A stretch of DNA of 64,000 nt from Ectopseudomonas toyotomiensis (GCF_900115695.1 NZ_FOXK01000010.1:124001-188000); one strand, 5' to 3'. Shown: positions 8,300 to 17,811, numbered from the stretch's first letter. Numbers and translations are program-made. Notes: generated by a model from the letters alone, not told the origin.

Positions 8300-9562
8300 T
8301 CATTGAGCTGCCCCGTGCTGTTCGACGATGGCTGGCCGCAGTTCGCGCATGTCCGCACCGCTCGGATGCTGGAACACGCGCAGGCCGAACTCGGGGAGGA
8401 TGGCCAGCAGGTGGTCGAAGATGTCCGACTGGATACCTTCGTAGGCATTCCAGGCGATGGTGTTGGTGAAACAGTAGATTTCCAGCGGCAGGCCGTCGGC
8501 AGTCGGACTGAGCTGGCGCACCAGCAGGGTCATGTTCTGGTGGATGTTCGGGTTGTGCCGCAAGTAGTGCTCGACGTAGGCCCGGAAGCTGCCGATGTTG
8601 GTGATGCGCCGGGTGTTCACCGCTTCCTTGCCGTGCTCGGCCAGCTTGGCGTTCCAGTCCTGCAGTTCCTGGTCCTTGCGATCGAGGTACTCATCCAGAA
8701 GCATGAAGCGGCGCAGCCGTGCGATCTCCTCGTCGCTAAGGAAATGTACGCTGGTCTGATCGAGAAACAGCGCACGTTTGATCCGACGCCCACCCGACTC
8801 CTGCATGCCGCGCCAGTTCTTGAACGGGTCGGTGATGAAACGCTTGGTTGGGATGGTGGTGATGGTCTTGTCCCAGTTCTGCACCTTGACCGTGTGCAGG
8901 GCGATATCGATCACGTCGCCGTCCGCGTTCAGCTGGGGCATTTCCACCCAGTCACCGACGCGGATGATGTCGCTGGAGGAAATCTGCACGCTGGCCACCA
9001 GCGACAGCAGGGTGTCCTGGAAGATCAACATCAGCACGGCGGCCATGGCGCCGAGGCCGGACAGCAGGATCAGCGGCGAGCGGTCGATCAGCGCCGCTAC
9101 CATCAGGATCGCGGCGATGGCGAAGATGGCGATCTTTATTACCTGCAAGTAGCCCTTGATCGGCTTCAGGTGTGCGTTGGGGCGACGCTGGTAGAGGGTG
9201 TTGAGGATATCCAGCAGCGCGCCAATGGCCATGGCGATAGTCAGCACCACGAAGGCGCCGCAGACGTTGCGCGTCACTTCCACCACAGCAGCGGGCATGC
9301 CCGGCACCAGAACCACGCCGCTGGACAGCACCAGCGCCGGCACGATGTTGGACAGGCGCTTGATGATGCCGCTTTCCTTGATCTGGCCATGGCGGCCCAG
9401 GGCGGTCGCGCCGACCAGGCGGTAGATGGCGCGAACCAAGATGCGTTTGACCACCCAGTTCGACAGCCAGGCGGCGACGATCAGGGCGAGGGTAGCGGTG
9501 AGGGTGAGCAGTTCTGGCTGAGTGTTCAGCCAGTCCATCCAGGTGTTGAGCTCATTCGGCAT
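8300..9562 (-). CDS. MscS-family mechanosensitive channel (YbdG-like)
   Basis: About 420 residues, with several N-terminal membrane helices and then the MscS pore and beta domain. The segment VQISSSDIIRVGDWVEMP and the following GDVIDIALHTVKVQNWDKT are characteristic of the longer YbdG/YnaI-type channels, which gate in mild hypo-osmotic shock. ATG 9562 (MPNELNTWMDW) is preferred over the upstream ATG 9613, because CCGGAA lies directly before it and the sequence upstream is not membrane-like. It is a monocistronic leftward gene. Confidence 0.88.
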   Translation of the reverse strand: MPNELNTWMDWLNTQPELLTLTATLALIVAAWLSNWVVKRILVRAIYRLVGATALGRHGQIKESGIIKRLSNIVPALVLSSGVVLVPGMPAAVVEVTRNVCGAFVVLTIAMAIGALLDILNTLYQRRPNAHLKPIKGYLQVIKIAIFAIAAILMVAALIDRSPLILLSGLGAMAAVLMLIFQDTLLSLVASVQISSSDIIRVGDWVEMPQLNADGDVIDIALHTVKVQNWDKTITTIPTKRFITDPFKNWRGMQESGGRRIKRALFLDQTSVHFLSDEEIARLRRFMLLDEYLDRKDQELQDWNAKLAEHGKEAVNTRRITNIGSFRAYVEHYLRHNPNIHQNMTLLVRQLSPTADGLPLEIYCFTNTIAWNAYEGIQSDIFDHLLAILPEFGLRVFQHPSGADMRELRPAIVEQHGAAQ

Positions 9563-9681
9563 TTCCGGCTCCGAAGCAGACAGAAGAAATGACCGACGCT
9601 GCAGGGCGGCCATCTGAGCCGCCGTACCCTAACAAAGATACTCGATTAACCCAAACGGCGGCTGTTGCAGGCTGCGTGCGT

Positions 9682-10542
9682 TCAGGGCTTGAACGCGCCG
9701 ATGAAGATCGCCGGGTCGACCCGCGCGTCGTTGAGGCTGACGTTCCAGTGCAGGTGTGGGCCGGTGGCGCGCCCGGTGGCGCCGACCTTGCCGACGTGGC
9801 CGCCTCGGGCGATTTCGTCGCCAAGCTTCACGTCGATCTCGGACAGGTGGCAGAACATGCTGATCAGCCCCTGACCGTGATCGAGGAACACCGTTTTGCC
9901 ATTGAAGAAGTAGTCACCGATGAGGATCACTTTGCCGGCTGCTGGCGCCTTGATCGGTGTGCCGCGGTTGGCGGCGAAGTCCAGGCCCGAGTGCGGGTTG
10001 CGCTCCTCGCCGTTGAAGAAACGACGCAAGCCGAACGGACTGGACAGCGGGCCGTTGACTGGTCTGTCGAACATCAGGTTGCTCGGCTGGCGTGCGCTGA
10101 ATTGCTGGTAGGCGCGGGTCTGCTCGGCCAGCTCGCGTTCGATGCGCTTGAGGTTGGCGGCGTTGGGGGTGACCTGCTGCTGGTTCTTGATGGTGATGCG
10201 CTGCTCGGTGTAGTGCTTGGCACCCACCTGGAAATTCAGCTTCTGGCCGCCCTCGACCTCTACCTGCTGAGTGCCCGGTTTGACGCTGAGTGGGATGCCG
10301 ACGATGGCGATCCAGCGCTTGCTGTCTTCATGCACGGTCAGCACCGGCTTGCCCTGATAGCGCACTTTGGGCGCCTGCGCCGGGTTGCCCAGATCGATCA
10401 CCGCCACACCACCTGGCACCGGCTTGTTCAGCAGGCGGGTGATAAAGCCTTCGGCGTGGGCGGGCAGGGCCAGACACAGAGCCAGGACGAACAGGCACAG
10501 CTTGTGTAGGAGCGGGCTCTGCCCGCGAAGCTTTTGGGTCAT
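9682..10542 (-). CDS. Periplasmic M23-family (LytM-like) metallopeptidase
   Basis: A signal peptide (LCLFVLALCLALPAHA) is followed by a beta-rich N-terminal domain and a C-terminal M23 domain with the zinc motif HSGLDFA, the central HGQGLISMFCH and GPHLHWNV. Such enzymes cleave peptidoglycan cross-links or activate amidases. ATG 10542 is the likely start, giving 286 residues with a 30-residue signal region. A Pseudomonas REP sequence lies inside the coding part for the n-region of that signal peptide. The gene runs leftward, just downstream of xseA. Confidence 0.85.
   Translation of the reverse strand: MTQKLRGQSPLLHKLCLFVLALCLALPAHAEGFITRLLNKPVPGGVAVIDLGNPAQAPKVRYQGKPVLTVHEDSKRWIAIVGIPLSVKPGTQQVEVEGGQKLNFQVGAKHYTEQRITIKNQQQVTPNAANLKRIERELAEQTRAYQQFSARQPSNLMFDRPVNGPLSSPFGLRRFFNGEERNPHSGLDFAANRGTPIKAPAAGKVILIGDYFFNGKTVFLDHGQGLISMFCHLSEIDVKLGDEIARGGHVGKVGATGRATGPHLHWNVSLNDARVDPAIFIGAFKP
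10504..10528. repeat. REP element inside the 5' end of the M23 peptidase gene
   Basis: TGTAGGAGCGGGCTCTGCCC is the left part of the common Pseudomonas REP type (GTAGGAGCGGGC...GCCCGCGA). It normally lies between genes. Here it encodes part of the signal-peptide n-region if translation starts at 10542. Confidence 0.7.
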
Positions 10543-10593
10543 GAATGTTCGCGAGCAGCGTTCGTTCAAGCGGGCAAGGGCAGGCATGTTCAG

Positions 10594-11973
10594 TCAATCC
10601 AATAGCGACAAGGTCGCCGGTTGTATGTGGTTGTCTTCGACGCGCACGTCCAGCTCGCCCTCGCTCAGGCGCGCCTTGAGGCGCTGGCCGGGCTGGGTCT
10701 GCGCGGCGCGGCGCACGGCCTGGCCGCGTTCGTCGAGGAGGATGCTGTAGCCGCGACCGAGGGTGGCCAGCGGGCTGACGATCTGCAGTTGCGCGGCCAG
10801 TGCACCCAGTTGCTGGCGCTGGCTGCGCAATTGGCTTTGCATGGCGCGTGGAAGCCGTGTGGCCAGGCCATCCAGGCGCTGGCGCAACAGGGCCAGGCTA
10901 CGCCCCGGATGCTGTGCGGCGAGGCGAGCGTCGAGACGGGCCAGACGCTCGCGCTGATTGGCCAGTTGCTGGTTGAAGGCACGGCGCAGGCGCATGTCCA
11001 GATCGTCCAGGCGCTGGGCTTGTTGGCGCAGGCGCTCACCGGGATGGCGCAGGCGTCGGCTCGTTCCTTCCAGGCGTAGGCGTTCGCGAGCCAGGCGGGC
11101 CTGCATCTGCAGGACCAGGCGGCGCTGCAGATTGTGCAGGCGCTGCACCAGTTCGCTGCTGTCCGGTGCCAGCAGTTCGGCAGCGGCCGAGGGTGTCGGG
11201 GCGCGCACATCGGCGACGAAGTCGGCGATGGATACATCCGTCTCGTGTCCCACGGCGCTGACGATGGGCGTCACGCAGGCCGCCACGGCGCGGGCCACGG
11301 CTTCCTCGTTGAAGCACCACAGGTCTTCCAGTGAGCCACCACCACGGGCCAGGATCAGTGCGTCGAAACCCTGCGCGTCGGCGCGTTGCATGGCCCGGAC
11401 GATCTGCGCGGTGGCCTCACGGCCCTGTACGGCGGTGGGGATCAGGTTCAGCTCCACCTGCGGCGCGCGGCGACGAAACACGCTGATGATGTCGCGGATC
11501 ACCGCGCCGGTAGGCGAGGTGACGATACCGATGCGCTTGGGATGGGCGGGCAGGGCGATCTTGCGTTCGGTAGAGAACAGACCTTCGGCGCTGAGCTTTT
11601 CCTTTAGTGCCTCGAAGGCCAGGCGCAGGGCTCCGTCGCCCGCTGGTTCCACGGCGTCGAGAATCAGTTGGTAGTCGCCACGCCCTTCGAACAGCGAGAC
11701 CTTGCCGCGCACCTTCACCGCCAGACCATCACGCAGCGCCTGGCGCACACGCGCAGCGTTCTGCCGGAACAGCGCGCAACGCACCTGGGCCTGGCTGTCT
11801 TTCAAGGTGAAGTAGATGTGGCCGGAAGCTGGACGGGCGAGGTTGGAGATTTCGCCCTCGACCCAGATGCCGGCGAACACGTCCTCCAGCAGCAGGCGGG
11901 CGCGGTTGTTGAGCTGGCTGACGCTGAGCACCTCGCGGTCGAGGTTCAGGCGGGCAAAAGGGTCATTGATCAT
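10594..11973 (-). CDS. xseA: Exodeoxyribonuclease VII large subunit
   Basis: 459-residue catalytic subunit of ExoVII, a processive single-strand exonuclease acting with XseB. It has an N-terminal OB-fold (VSQLNNRARLLLEDVFAGIWVEGEISNLARP...GHIYFTLKD), the catalytic core with GRGDYQLI, RIGIVTSPTGAV, LARGGGSLEDLWCFNEE and VGHETD, then a long coiled coil and a C-terminal segment. The open frame runs to 12159, but ATG 11973 matches the family N-terminus (MINDPFARL). xseB is not next to it, which is normal. Confidence 0.95.
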   Translation of the reverse strand: MINDPFARLNLDREVLSVSQLNNRARLLLEDVFAGIWVEGEISNLARPASGHIYFTLKDSQAQVRCALFRQNAARVRQALRDGLAVKVRGKVSLFEGRGDYQLILDAVEPAGDGALRLAFEALKEKLSAEGLFSTERKIALPAHPKRIGIVTSPTGAVIRDIISVFRRRAPQVELNLIPTAVQGREATAQIVRAMQRADAQGFDALILARGGGSLEDLWCFNEEAVARAVAACVTPIVSAVGHETDVSIADFVADVRAPTPSAAAELLAPDSSELVQRLHNLQRRLVLQMQARLARERLRLEGTSRRLRHPGERLRQQAQRLDDLDMRLRRAFNQQLANQRERLARLDARLAAQHPGRSLALLRQRLDGLATRLPRAMQSQLRSQRQQLGALAAQLQIVSPLATLGRGYSILLDERGQAVRRAAQTQPGQRLKARLSEGELDVRVEDNHIQPATLSLLD

Positions 11974-12016
11974 GGGGCGGCATGATAAGTCGAGAGCGAC
12001 GTTGGCGCGACCTTCA

Positions 12017-12895
12017 TCAGGCGTCTTGCAGCAGGCGTTCGAGCAACCAGGCCGCGACCGGACCGAGTTCGCGCTGGCGCGACCAGATGGCGTCCACCGT
12101 GACCCGCCGCGGCCAGCCGCTGCAGGGCAGTTCATGCAGGCCACCAAAGCCGTAGGCATCGACCAGTTGCCGCGGCAGTTCGGCCCAGCCGAAGCCCAGT
12201 CTGGCCATTTCCAGCAGCATCAGATAGTCCGGCGCGGCCCAGCAGCGGCCGCCGCTGCCGGGCAACTCGTCCGTGTTCGCATCGTCATGGGCGACGCTGC
12301 TCAAGCGCAGCAGACGCCAGCGCGACAAGTCGTCCTGACGCACTCGTGGCAGCTTGCTCAGGGGATGATTCTTGGCGACGAACAGGCCGAACTCGCTGCT
12401 CATTTCCAGGCGGGCGTGGGCGATATGCGGTGGATAGGCCGCTTGCGCGGCGAGCAGTCCCAGCTGCGCGCGGCCCTGGGTGATCAGATCGAGCACATCG
12501 GCCTGTTCGGCGATCAGACTTTCGAACTGCAGATCGGGGAAGCGCTGATCCAGCTCCTGCAGGCGAACTTCGTATTGTTTCGGCTGGTAGGCGTCGGACA
12601 GTGCCAGAGTCAGTCGCGGCTCCTGGCCTCTGGCCAAACCTGCGGCGTGTCGCGCCAGGCGGTCGCTGGCGCAGAGCACTTCTTCCGCATGGGCCAGCAG
12701 GCTGGCACCGGCTTTGGTCAGCTGCAGTTTGCGTGGGCCGCGTTCGAACAGTGCCACGCCCAGGTCGATTTCCAGGCGCGCGACGGCCTCGCTGATGGTC
12801 GACTGGCTCTTGCCCAGACGCCGCGCTGCGGCGCTGAGCGATCCGCAGTTGGCGGCCTGAGCGAAGGCCTGGAGTGAATCGGGGGAAATATTCAT
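12017..12895 (-). CDS. LysR-family transcriptional regulator
   Basis: 292 residues. The N-terminal winged HTH shows LQAFAQAANCGSLSAAARRL, then GKSQSTISEAVARLE and LFERGPRKLQLT. The C-terminal periplasmic-binding-like effector domain follows. ATG 12895 (MNISPDSL) is preferred over 12964 because the HTH then starts at residue 6, as in the family. It is divergent from the PACE-family efflux gene, separated by 88 bases, which is the typical layout of a PACE pump with its LysR regulator. The inducer is unknown. Confidence 0.9.
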   Translation of the reverse strand: MNISPDSLQAFAQAANCGSLSAAARRLGKSQSTISEAVARLEIDLGVALFERGPRKLQLTKAGASLLAHAEEVLCASDRLARHAAGLARGQEPRLTLALSDAYQPKQYEVRLQELDQRFPDLQFESLIAEQADVLDLITQGRAQLGLLAAQAAYPPHIAHARLEMSSEFGLFVAKNHPLSKLPRVRQDDLSRWRLLRLSSVAHDDANTDELPGSGGRCWAAPDYLMLLEMARLGFGWAELPRQLVDAYGFGGLHELPCSGWPRRVTVDAIWSRQRELGPVAAWLLERLLQDA

Positions 12896-12983
12896 ATCGG
12901 TTTTGCCGATGGCAGCTGCCTTTGGGTTGGCTGATATTCCGATGATCATAGCGCTCGTTGTCACTTATCACGAGGTTCGTTTC

Positions 12984-13451
12984 ATGACTCAGCCCCTGCC
13001 GCGCTCCCTGCGTGAGCGCATCGGTCACGCCCTGGCCTTCGAGACCATCGCAGTGCTCATCTGCGCGCCGACCATGGCCTGGTTCATGGATAAACCACTG
13101 CTGCACCTGGGTGTGCTGACCCTGATGTTCTCCACCGTGGCGATGCTGTGGAACATGCTGTTCAACTACCTGTTCGACCGCGCACAGAGTCGTCTGGGCT
13201 TCGAGCGCGGCCTGTGGGCGCGGGTCAGCCATGCGTTGCTGTTCGAAGTGGGGTTGATCATCGTGCTGGTACCGCTGGCGGCCTGGTGGTTGTCGATCGG
13301 TCTGCTCGAGGCGCTGCTCTTGGATATTGTGCTGATCCTGTTCTTCCTGCCGTACACCCTGGCGTTCAACTGGATCTACGACGTGCTGCGTGCGCGCTGG
13401 GTGGCCCGTCGTGAAGCACAGGCGGCTGCCGTGATTTGTCGCGGGGCTTGA
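12984..13451 (+). CDS. PACE-family efflux transporter (AceI-like)
   Basis: 155-residue protein with two tandem bacterial transmembrane pair domains and four membrane helices. Diagnostic features are RSLRERIGHALAFETIAV near the N-terminus, with the Glu conserved in PACE proteins, WNMLFNYLFDR after helix 2, RVSHALLFEVGLI in the second repeat, and FNWIYDVLRAR at the end. The family exports chlorhexidine, acriflavine and short-chain diamines by proton exchange. ATG 12984 follows a GAGG-containing sequence. The divergent LysR gene is its likely regulator. Confidence 0.9.
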   Translation: MTQPLPRSLRERIGHALAFETIAVLICAPTMAWFMDKPLLHLGVLTLMFSTVAMLWNMLFNYLFDRAQSRLGFERGLWARVSHALLFEVGLIIVLVPLAAWWLSIGLLEALLLDIVLILFFLPYTLAFNWIYDVLRARWVARREAQAAAVICRGA

Positions 13452-13507
13452 TTTGCCGGCGGTAGTGCCTAAGCTGCCGCCCTTTCCTTGCCAGCTGTTC
13501 GAACACC

Positions 13508-14062
13508 ATGACCGCGCAACTGATCCTCGTCCCTCAGATATCCACGCTTCCCGCTCACGAGCAGAAGGCCCAGGCCATGCTGCGCTGGCTGGTCAAACGG
13601 GAAATCGTCGAGGCATTGCCGACCACCTGCGGTCAGGGTGGCAACGGTATGGCCTACGCCATCGGGCCCGGCGCTCGGCGTATCGCCCAGCGTCCTGAGA
13701 TGCTGCCTTATGGTGAGGCGCACAATGGTCTGGAAATCATCACCAATCGCTGTATCTATGTGCCGACGCGCAGCTTTCTCGAAGAGGCGGGCTGCGCCGA
13801 ATGCCGCAGGGAGGTCGGCGTGCCGCTGTTCGACAGCCTGGAGGTGTGGTGGCCAGGGGAAACCGACAACTTCACCTGCCCGGAATGCGGGCATGAAGAT
13901 GACATCAACGGTTTCCTGTTCCTGCAGCCGTGCGGCTTTTCCAACCTGGGCTTCATCTTTAACGGCTGGGCTGAAGCCGGCTTGCGCCCGGCGTTCGTCG
14001 AAGAGTTCGGCGAACGCCTGGGCTTTGCGCTGAGGCAGGTACGGGTCGACGATCCGGCGTAA
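13508..14062 (+). CDS. Conserved hypothetical protein with two CxxC zinc-ribbon pairs
   Basis: 184 residues. One CAEC pair (about residue 99) and one CPEC pair (about residue 124) probably bind a zinc ion. The rest is a mixed alpha/beta protein with no domain I recognise. Related Pseudomonas proteins are sometimes labelled sugar ABC transporter ATPase, but no Walker motif is present, so that label is not supported. It ends one base before the 3' end of the convergent TonB receptor gene. Confidence 0.75.
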   Translation: MTAQLILVPQISTLPAHEQKAQAMLRWLVKREIVEALPTTCGQGGNGMAYAIGPGARRIAQRPEMLPYGEAHNGLEIITNRCIYVPTRSFLEEAGCAECRREVGVPLFDSLEVWWPGETDNFTCPECGHEDDINGFLFLQPCGFSNLGFIFNGWAEAGLRPAFVEEFGERLGFALRQVRVDDPA

Positions 14063-14063
14063 G

Positions 14064-16175
14064 TCAGAACTCGACGCTGGCGGAGAGCCTTGCCGTGCGC
14101 GGCTCTCCAACGCTTACGTTGAGCTGACTGCCCGTGGTGGAAGGGTAGTAGTGCTTGTCGAATATGTTGTCGAGGTTCAGCTGCAACGAGGTCTTGTGAC
14201 CCAGTAGCGGGTATTCCCAGCGTACGAAGGCGTCAGCCAAGGTGTAGCTATCGAGGCGGAAACTGTCGGCGTTGTCGCCGGTACGTTCGCCGATATAGCG
14301 GGTGCCGCCGCCGACGCGCCATGTGCCTAGTTGATCGTCAACTGGCAGTTCGTGGGTCAGATAGAGGCTGCCAGTGTGACGGGGGGCTTGAGCCAGGCGA
14401 TTGCCTTTGTTGCTGGGATCATCGAGGAGCTCGGTATGGGTGTAGGCATAGGTTGCTATCAGTTCCCAGTCATCGGCGATCCGGCCAGCCAGATCCACTT
14501 CCACGCCGCGTGAGCCGACCTTGCCGGCAGCCTCCATGTCATCCCCGGAGCCGACCACGACGTTTTCTTTGACGATATCGAAAAGCGCGAGATTGAGGCT
14601 CAAGCCGGGTCGTAGATCGTACTTCGCCCCCACCTCGTAACTGCGACCTTCCTCGGGGTCAAAGGTCTGGCCGGCATCGGTAACGCTGGTGTTGGGAACG
14701 AACGAACGGCTGTAGTTGCCGTACAAAGAGAGGGCATCGCTGGCCTTGTATACCAGTCCTGTGAAAGGAATAAGCGTCTGGTCGTTCTTGTCGAAGAGCG
14801 TAGTACGGCTGGCGCCGAGCCCCTGTGCGATGTACTGGTCGTAGTGCTGATAGCGTCCGCCGAGCACCAGAATCCAGCTGTCGTCGAGGTGCCAGTTGTC
14901 CTTGAAGTAAACGGACGTCGATGTCAGCTCGTTACGGCGATTGCTCTGCGTTGGGCTGACGACGCTGGGTTCGGGCAGATTGCCGTATACGGGATTATGG
15001 GTGTCGATATCGTGTCGCATTCCGTTGGGGTTACGGTAGGTCTTGCCTCGGTATTGATCGTTCAGCTCATGCTCGATGCCGAGCAGCAAATCGTGGCGCT
15101 GACCGAAGATCATTTGCTGGCCGATGAAGTCCAGGCCGCTGTAACGGGTTTCGTCATCGTAGTGTGCACCGTTGCCTACACGGCGGAAGGCGCCGGTGGC
15201 GGCATTCATGGAAACCGGCTGAGCGATGGAAAGGCCATAGATGTCATTGTTCCAGCCATAGGTGAAGCGGCTTTTCCAATCATCGCTCAATTGGTACTCG
15301 AGCACCGCGCGGGCGCTCTCAGCGATACCGCGAGTTTCGGCCCAGCGTTCATCCAGACGTTTTTCGTAGTCGATGTCGGCTGGATGGCCGTCGATGAATA
15401 CCGTGCCGCGGTCGAATGGCGCGGAGTAATCGTTGTACTCGTATGAGAGCGTCAGGCTGGTGCGCTCCCCAGCCCAGGTCAGCGAAGGTGCTATGAGCAC
15501 CTGCTCATGAGAACCGTAGTTGCGCCAGTAATCTTCGTTCTGGCGCTCGGTGATCAGCCTGTAGGCAAAACCGCTGTCGCCGATTGGCCCTGTCGTGTCC
15601 AGCGAGAGCGAGCCGCCACCCTCGCTGAAAGCAGATCCGCTCACGGTGGTGCGCTGCTGGTATTGCGGCAACTTACTGATGACATTGATAAGGCCGCCTG
15701 GATCCATCGCTCCGTAAAGAAGAGCGGCAGGGCCCTTTAGCACCTCCACTCTCTCACTGGTGGCGGTAAAGTTCTTCGACAGGTTCGAGCGAATACCGTC
15801 TCGTAGTACCGAACCGTCGGAGTTGGTGCCGAAGCCGCGCTTGATGAAGGCATCTTTTGTACCGCCCAGTGTATTGCTCTGGATGACGCCGCTGACGAAC
15901 TTCATTGCATCGTCCAGCGATCTGACCTGAAAGTCCTCAATGGTCTGTGGCGTTACCACCTGTACCGACTGGGCTTCATCCTTGAGCGCTACGGAGGATT
16001 TGCTTGCAGTACTGGCGCGCTTGGCCTGATAGCCGTTTTCTTCGACGTTAGGTTTGGCGACCACTTCCTGGCTAGGTAGTTCGAGCTCTTGGGCTAGCAG
16101 TTGGCTGGCAGGCAGCAGGCAAAGGGTCAGCAGGGCAGCGCATTGGCTGCTCAGGGAGGGACGGTAAGATTTCAT
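14064..16175 (-). CDS. TonB-dependent siderophore receptor
   Basis: 703-residue outer-membrane receptor for a ferric siderophore. It has a signal peptide ending near LLAQE, a plug domain (VQVVTPQTIEDFQVRSLDDA ... VEVLKGPAALLYGAMDPGGLINVISK), then a 22-strand barrel ending in a typical C-terminal aromatic strand (ARLSASVEF). The plug type resembles FpvA/FhuE-like hydroxamate or xenosiderophore receptors, but the ligand cannot be read. There is no sigma/anti-sigma pair and no N-terminal signalling extension, so it is probably controlled directly by Fur through the box upstream. Confidence 0.93.
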   Translation of the reverse strand: MKSYRPSLSSQCAALLTLCLLPASQLLAQELELPSQEVVAKPNVEENGYQAKRASTASKSSVALKDEAQSVQVVTPQTIEDFQVRSLDDAMKFVSGVIQSNTLGGTKDAFIKRGFGTNSDGSVLRDGIRSNLSKNFTATSERVEVLKGPAALLYGAMDPGGLINVISKLPQYQQRTTVSGSAFSEGGGSLSLDTTGPIGDSGFAYRLITERQNEDYWRNYGSHEQVLIAPSLTWAGERTSLTLSYEYNDYSAPFDRGTVFIDGHPADIDYEKRLDERWAETRGIAESARAVLEYQLSDDWKSRFTYGWNNDIYGLSIAQPVSMNAATGAFRRVGNGAHYDDETRYSGLDFIGQQMIFGQRHDLLLGIEHELNDQYRGKTYRNPNGMRHDIDTHNPVYGNLPEPSVVSPTQSNRRNELTSTSVYFKDNWHLDDSWILVLGGRYQHYDQYIAQGLGASRTTLFDKNDQTLIPFTGLVYKASDALSLYGNYSRSFVPNTSVTDAGQTFDPEEGRSYEVGAKYDLRPGLSLNLALFDIVKENVVVGSGDDMEAAGKVGSRGVEVDLAGRIADDWELIATYAYTHTELLDDPSNKGNRLAQAPRHTGSLYLTHELPVDDQLGTWRVGGGTRYIGERTGDNADSFRLDSYTLADAFVRWEYPLLGHKTSLQLNLDNIFDKHYYPSTTGSQLNVSVGEPRTARLSASVEF

Positions 16176-16199
16176 TTGGCACTCAAGTGCAGGTGTTTT

Positions 16200-16222
16200 T
16201 GAGAATCATTATTTTATGATTT
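16200..16222. promoter_or_regulatory. Fur-box-like sequence before the TonB receptor
   Basis: TGAGAATCATTATTTTATGA is an AT-rich interrupted palindrome resembling the GATAATGATAATCATTATC Fur consensus, lying 25 bases from the receptor start. It also sits upstream of guaB, but the position favours control of the receptor. Confidence 0.6.
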
Positions 16223-16254
16223 TCAAGATGTGGCTGCCTAGAGATACACTTTGC

Positions 16255-16284
16255 ATTGAGTGAAATGAGGTCGCTGGGTATAAT
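16255..16284 (+). promoter_or_regulatory. Sigma-70 promoter of guaB
   Basis: TTGAGT, an 18-base spacer and a perfect TATAAT lie about 36 bases before the guaB start. The next bases, GCCGCGC, are a GC-rich discriminator of the kind found at stringently and growth-rate controlled promoters. That would fit a GTP-synthesis operon, but the control itself is inferred. Confidence 0.65.
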
Positions 16285-16319
16285 GCCGCGCTTCTTATTT
16301 TCCCGCTCGGGAGCCCGCC

Positions 16320-17789
16320 ATGCTGCGCATCAGCCAAGAAGCACTCACTTTCGACGACGTCCTGCTTATCCCCGGTTATTCCGAGGTACTGCCCAAGGAC
16401 GTCAGCCTGAAGACCCGCCTGACCCGCGGCATCGAACTGAACATCCCGCTGCTGTCCGCTGCCATGGACACCGTCACCGAAGCGCGCCTGGCCATCGCCA
16501 TGGCCCAGGAAGGCGGCATCGGCATCATCCACAAGAACATGACCATCGAGCAGCAGGCTGCCGAAGTGCGCAAGGTCAAGAAGTTCGAGGCCGGCGTGGT
16601 CAAGGACCCGATCACCATCGAGGCCGACGCCACCGTGCGCGACCTGTTCGAGCTGACCCGTCTGCACAACATCTCCGGTGTGCCGGTGCTGTCCAACGGC
16701 GACCTGGTGGGTATCGTCACTTCCCGCGATGTGCGTTTCGAGAACCGTCTGGACGCTAAAGTGCGTGACGTGATGACGCCGAAAGAACGCCTGGTCACCG
16801 TCAAGGAAGGCGCCGCCAAGGAAACCGTGCGCGAGCTGCTGCACAAGCACCGTATCGAGAAGGTGCTGATCGTCGATGATGCCTTCACCCTCAAGGGCAT
16901 GATGACCGTCAAGGATATCGAGAAAGCCAAGGCCTACCCGCTGGCGAGCAAGGACGATCAAGGTCGTCTGCGCGTTGGCGCTGCCGTCGGTACTGGTGCC
17001 GACACCGGTGATCGCGTAGGCGCTCTGGTCAATGCCGGTGTGGATGTGATCATCGTCGACACCGCTCACGGCCACTCCAAGGGCGTGATCGACCGCGTGC
17101 GTTGGGTCAAGCAGAACTTCCCGGAAGTCCAGGTGATCGGTGGCAACATCGCCACGGGCGCAGCTGCCAAGGCGCTGGTCGAAGCCGGCGCCGATGGCGT
17201 CAAGGTCGGCATCGGCCCAGGCTCGATCTGCACCACCCGTATCGTGGCTGGCGTCGGTGTTCCGCAGATCAGCGCCGTGGCCAACGTGGCCGCAGCACTG
17301 GCCGGCACTGGCGTACCGCTGATCGCTGACGGTGGTATCCGCTTCTCTGGCGATCTGTCCAAGGCCATCGTCGCCGGCGCTTCCGCCGTGATGATCGGCT
17401 CCATGCTGGCCGGTACCGAAGAAGCCCCGGGCGAAGTCGAACTGTTCCAGGGCCGCTCCTACAAGGCTTACCGCGGTATGGGCTCGCTGGGCGCAATGGC
17501 GCAGGCGCAGGGCTCTTCCGACCGTTACTTCCAGGACTCCTCGGCCGGCGCCGAGAAGCTGGTGCCGGAAGGTATCGAAGGTCGTGTCCCCTACAAGGGC
17601 GCGATGAGTGCCATCGTTCACCAGCTGATGGGCGGCCTGCGTGCCTCCATGGGCTACACCGGCTGCGCCACCATCGAAGAGATGCGTACCAAGCCGGAGT
17701 TTGTGCGCATTACCGGCGCCGGCATGGCCGAGTCGCATGTCCACGATGTGCAGATCACTAAGGAAGCGCCCAACTACAGAGTTGGTTGA
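16320..17789 (+). CDS. guaB: Inosine-5'-monophosphate dehydrogenase
   Basis: Oxidises IMP to XMP with NAD, the rate-limiting step of guanine nucleotide synthesis. The 489-residue protein has a TIM barrel interrupted by two CBS domains (about residues 90-210), the catalytic loop GIGPGSICTTRIVAGVG with the active-site Cys, and a flap segment GMGSLGAM...RYFQD. It heads the guaB-guaA pair and follows a strong promoter with a GC-rich discriminator. A hairpin separates it from guaA, 74 bases on. Confidence 0.97.
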   Translation: MLRISQEALTFDDVLLIPGYSEVLPKDVSLKTRLTRGIELNIPLLSAAMDTVTEARLAIAMAQEGGIGIIHKNMTIEQQAAEVRKVKKFEAGVVKDPITIEADATVRDLFELTRLHNISGVPVLSNGDLVGIVTSRDVRFENRLDAKVRDVMTPKERLVTVKEGAAKETVRELLHKHRIEKVLIVDDAFTLKGMMTVKDIEKAKAYPLASKDDQGRLRVGAAVGTGADTGDRVGALVNAGVDVIIVDTAHGHSKGVIDRVRWVKQNFPEVQVIGGNIATGAAAKALVEAGADGVKVGIGPGSICTTRIVAGVGVPQISAVANVAAALAGTGVPLIADGGIRFSGDLSKAIVAGASAVMIGSMLAGTEEAPGEVELFQGRSYKAYRGMGSLGAMAQAQGSSDRYFQDSSAGAEKLVPEGIEGRVPYKGAMSAIVHQLMGGLRASMGYTGCATIEEMRTKPEFVRITGAGMAESHVHDVQITKEAPNYRVG

Positions 17790-17811
17790 TTCGCTGCAAT
17801 GTATGAATAAC

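Noticed and set aside
16209..17744. A 511-codon open frame opposite guaB
   Set aside because: It is the antisense shadow of a GC-rich core gene with low-complexity His/Gly/Asp composition; guaB is unmistakable on the plus strand. The same holds for long frames opposite guaA, leuA, der and hsdR.
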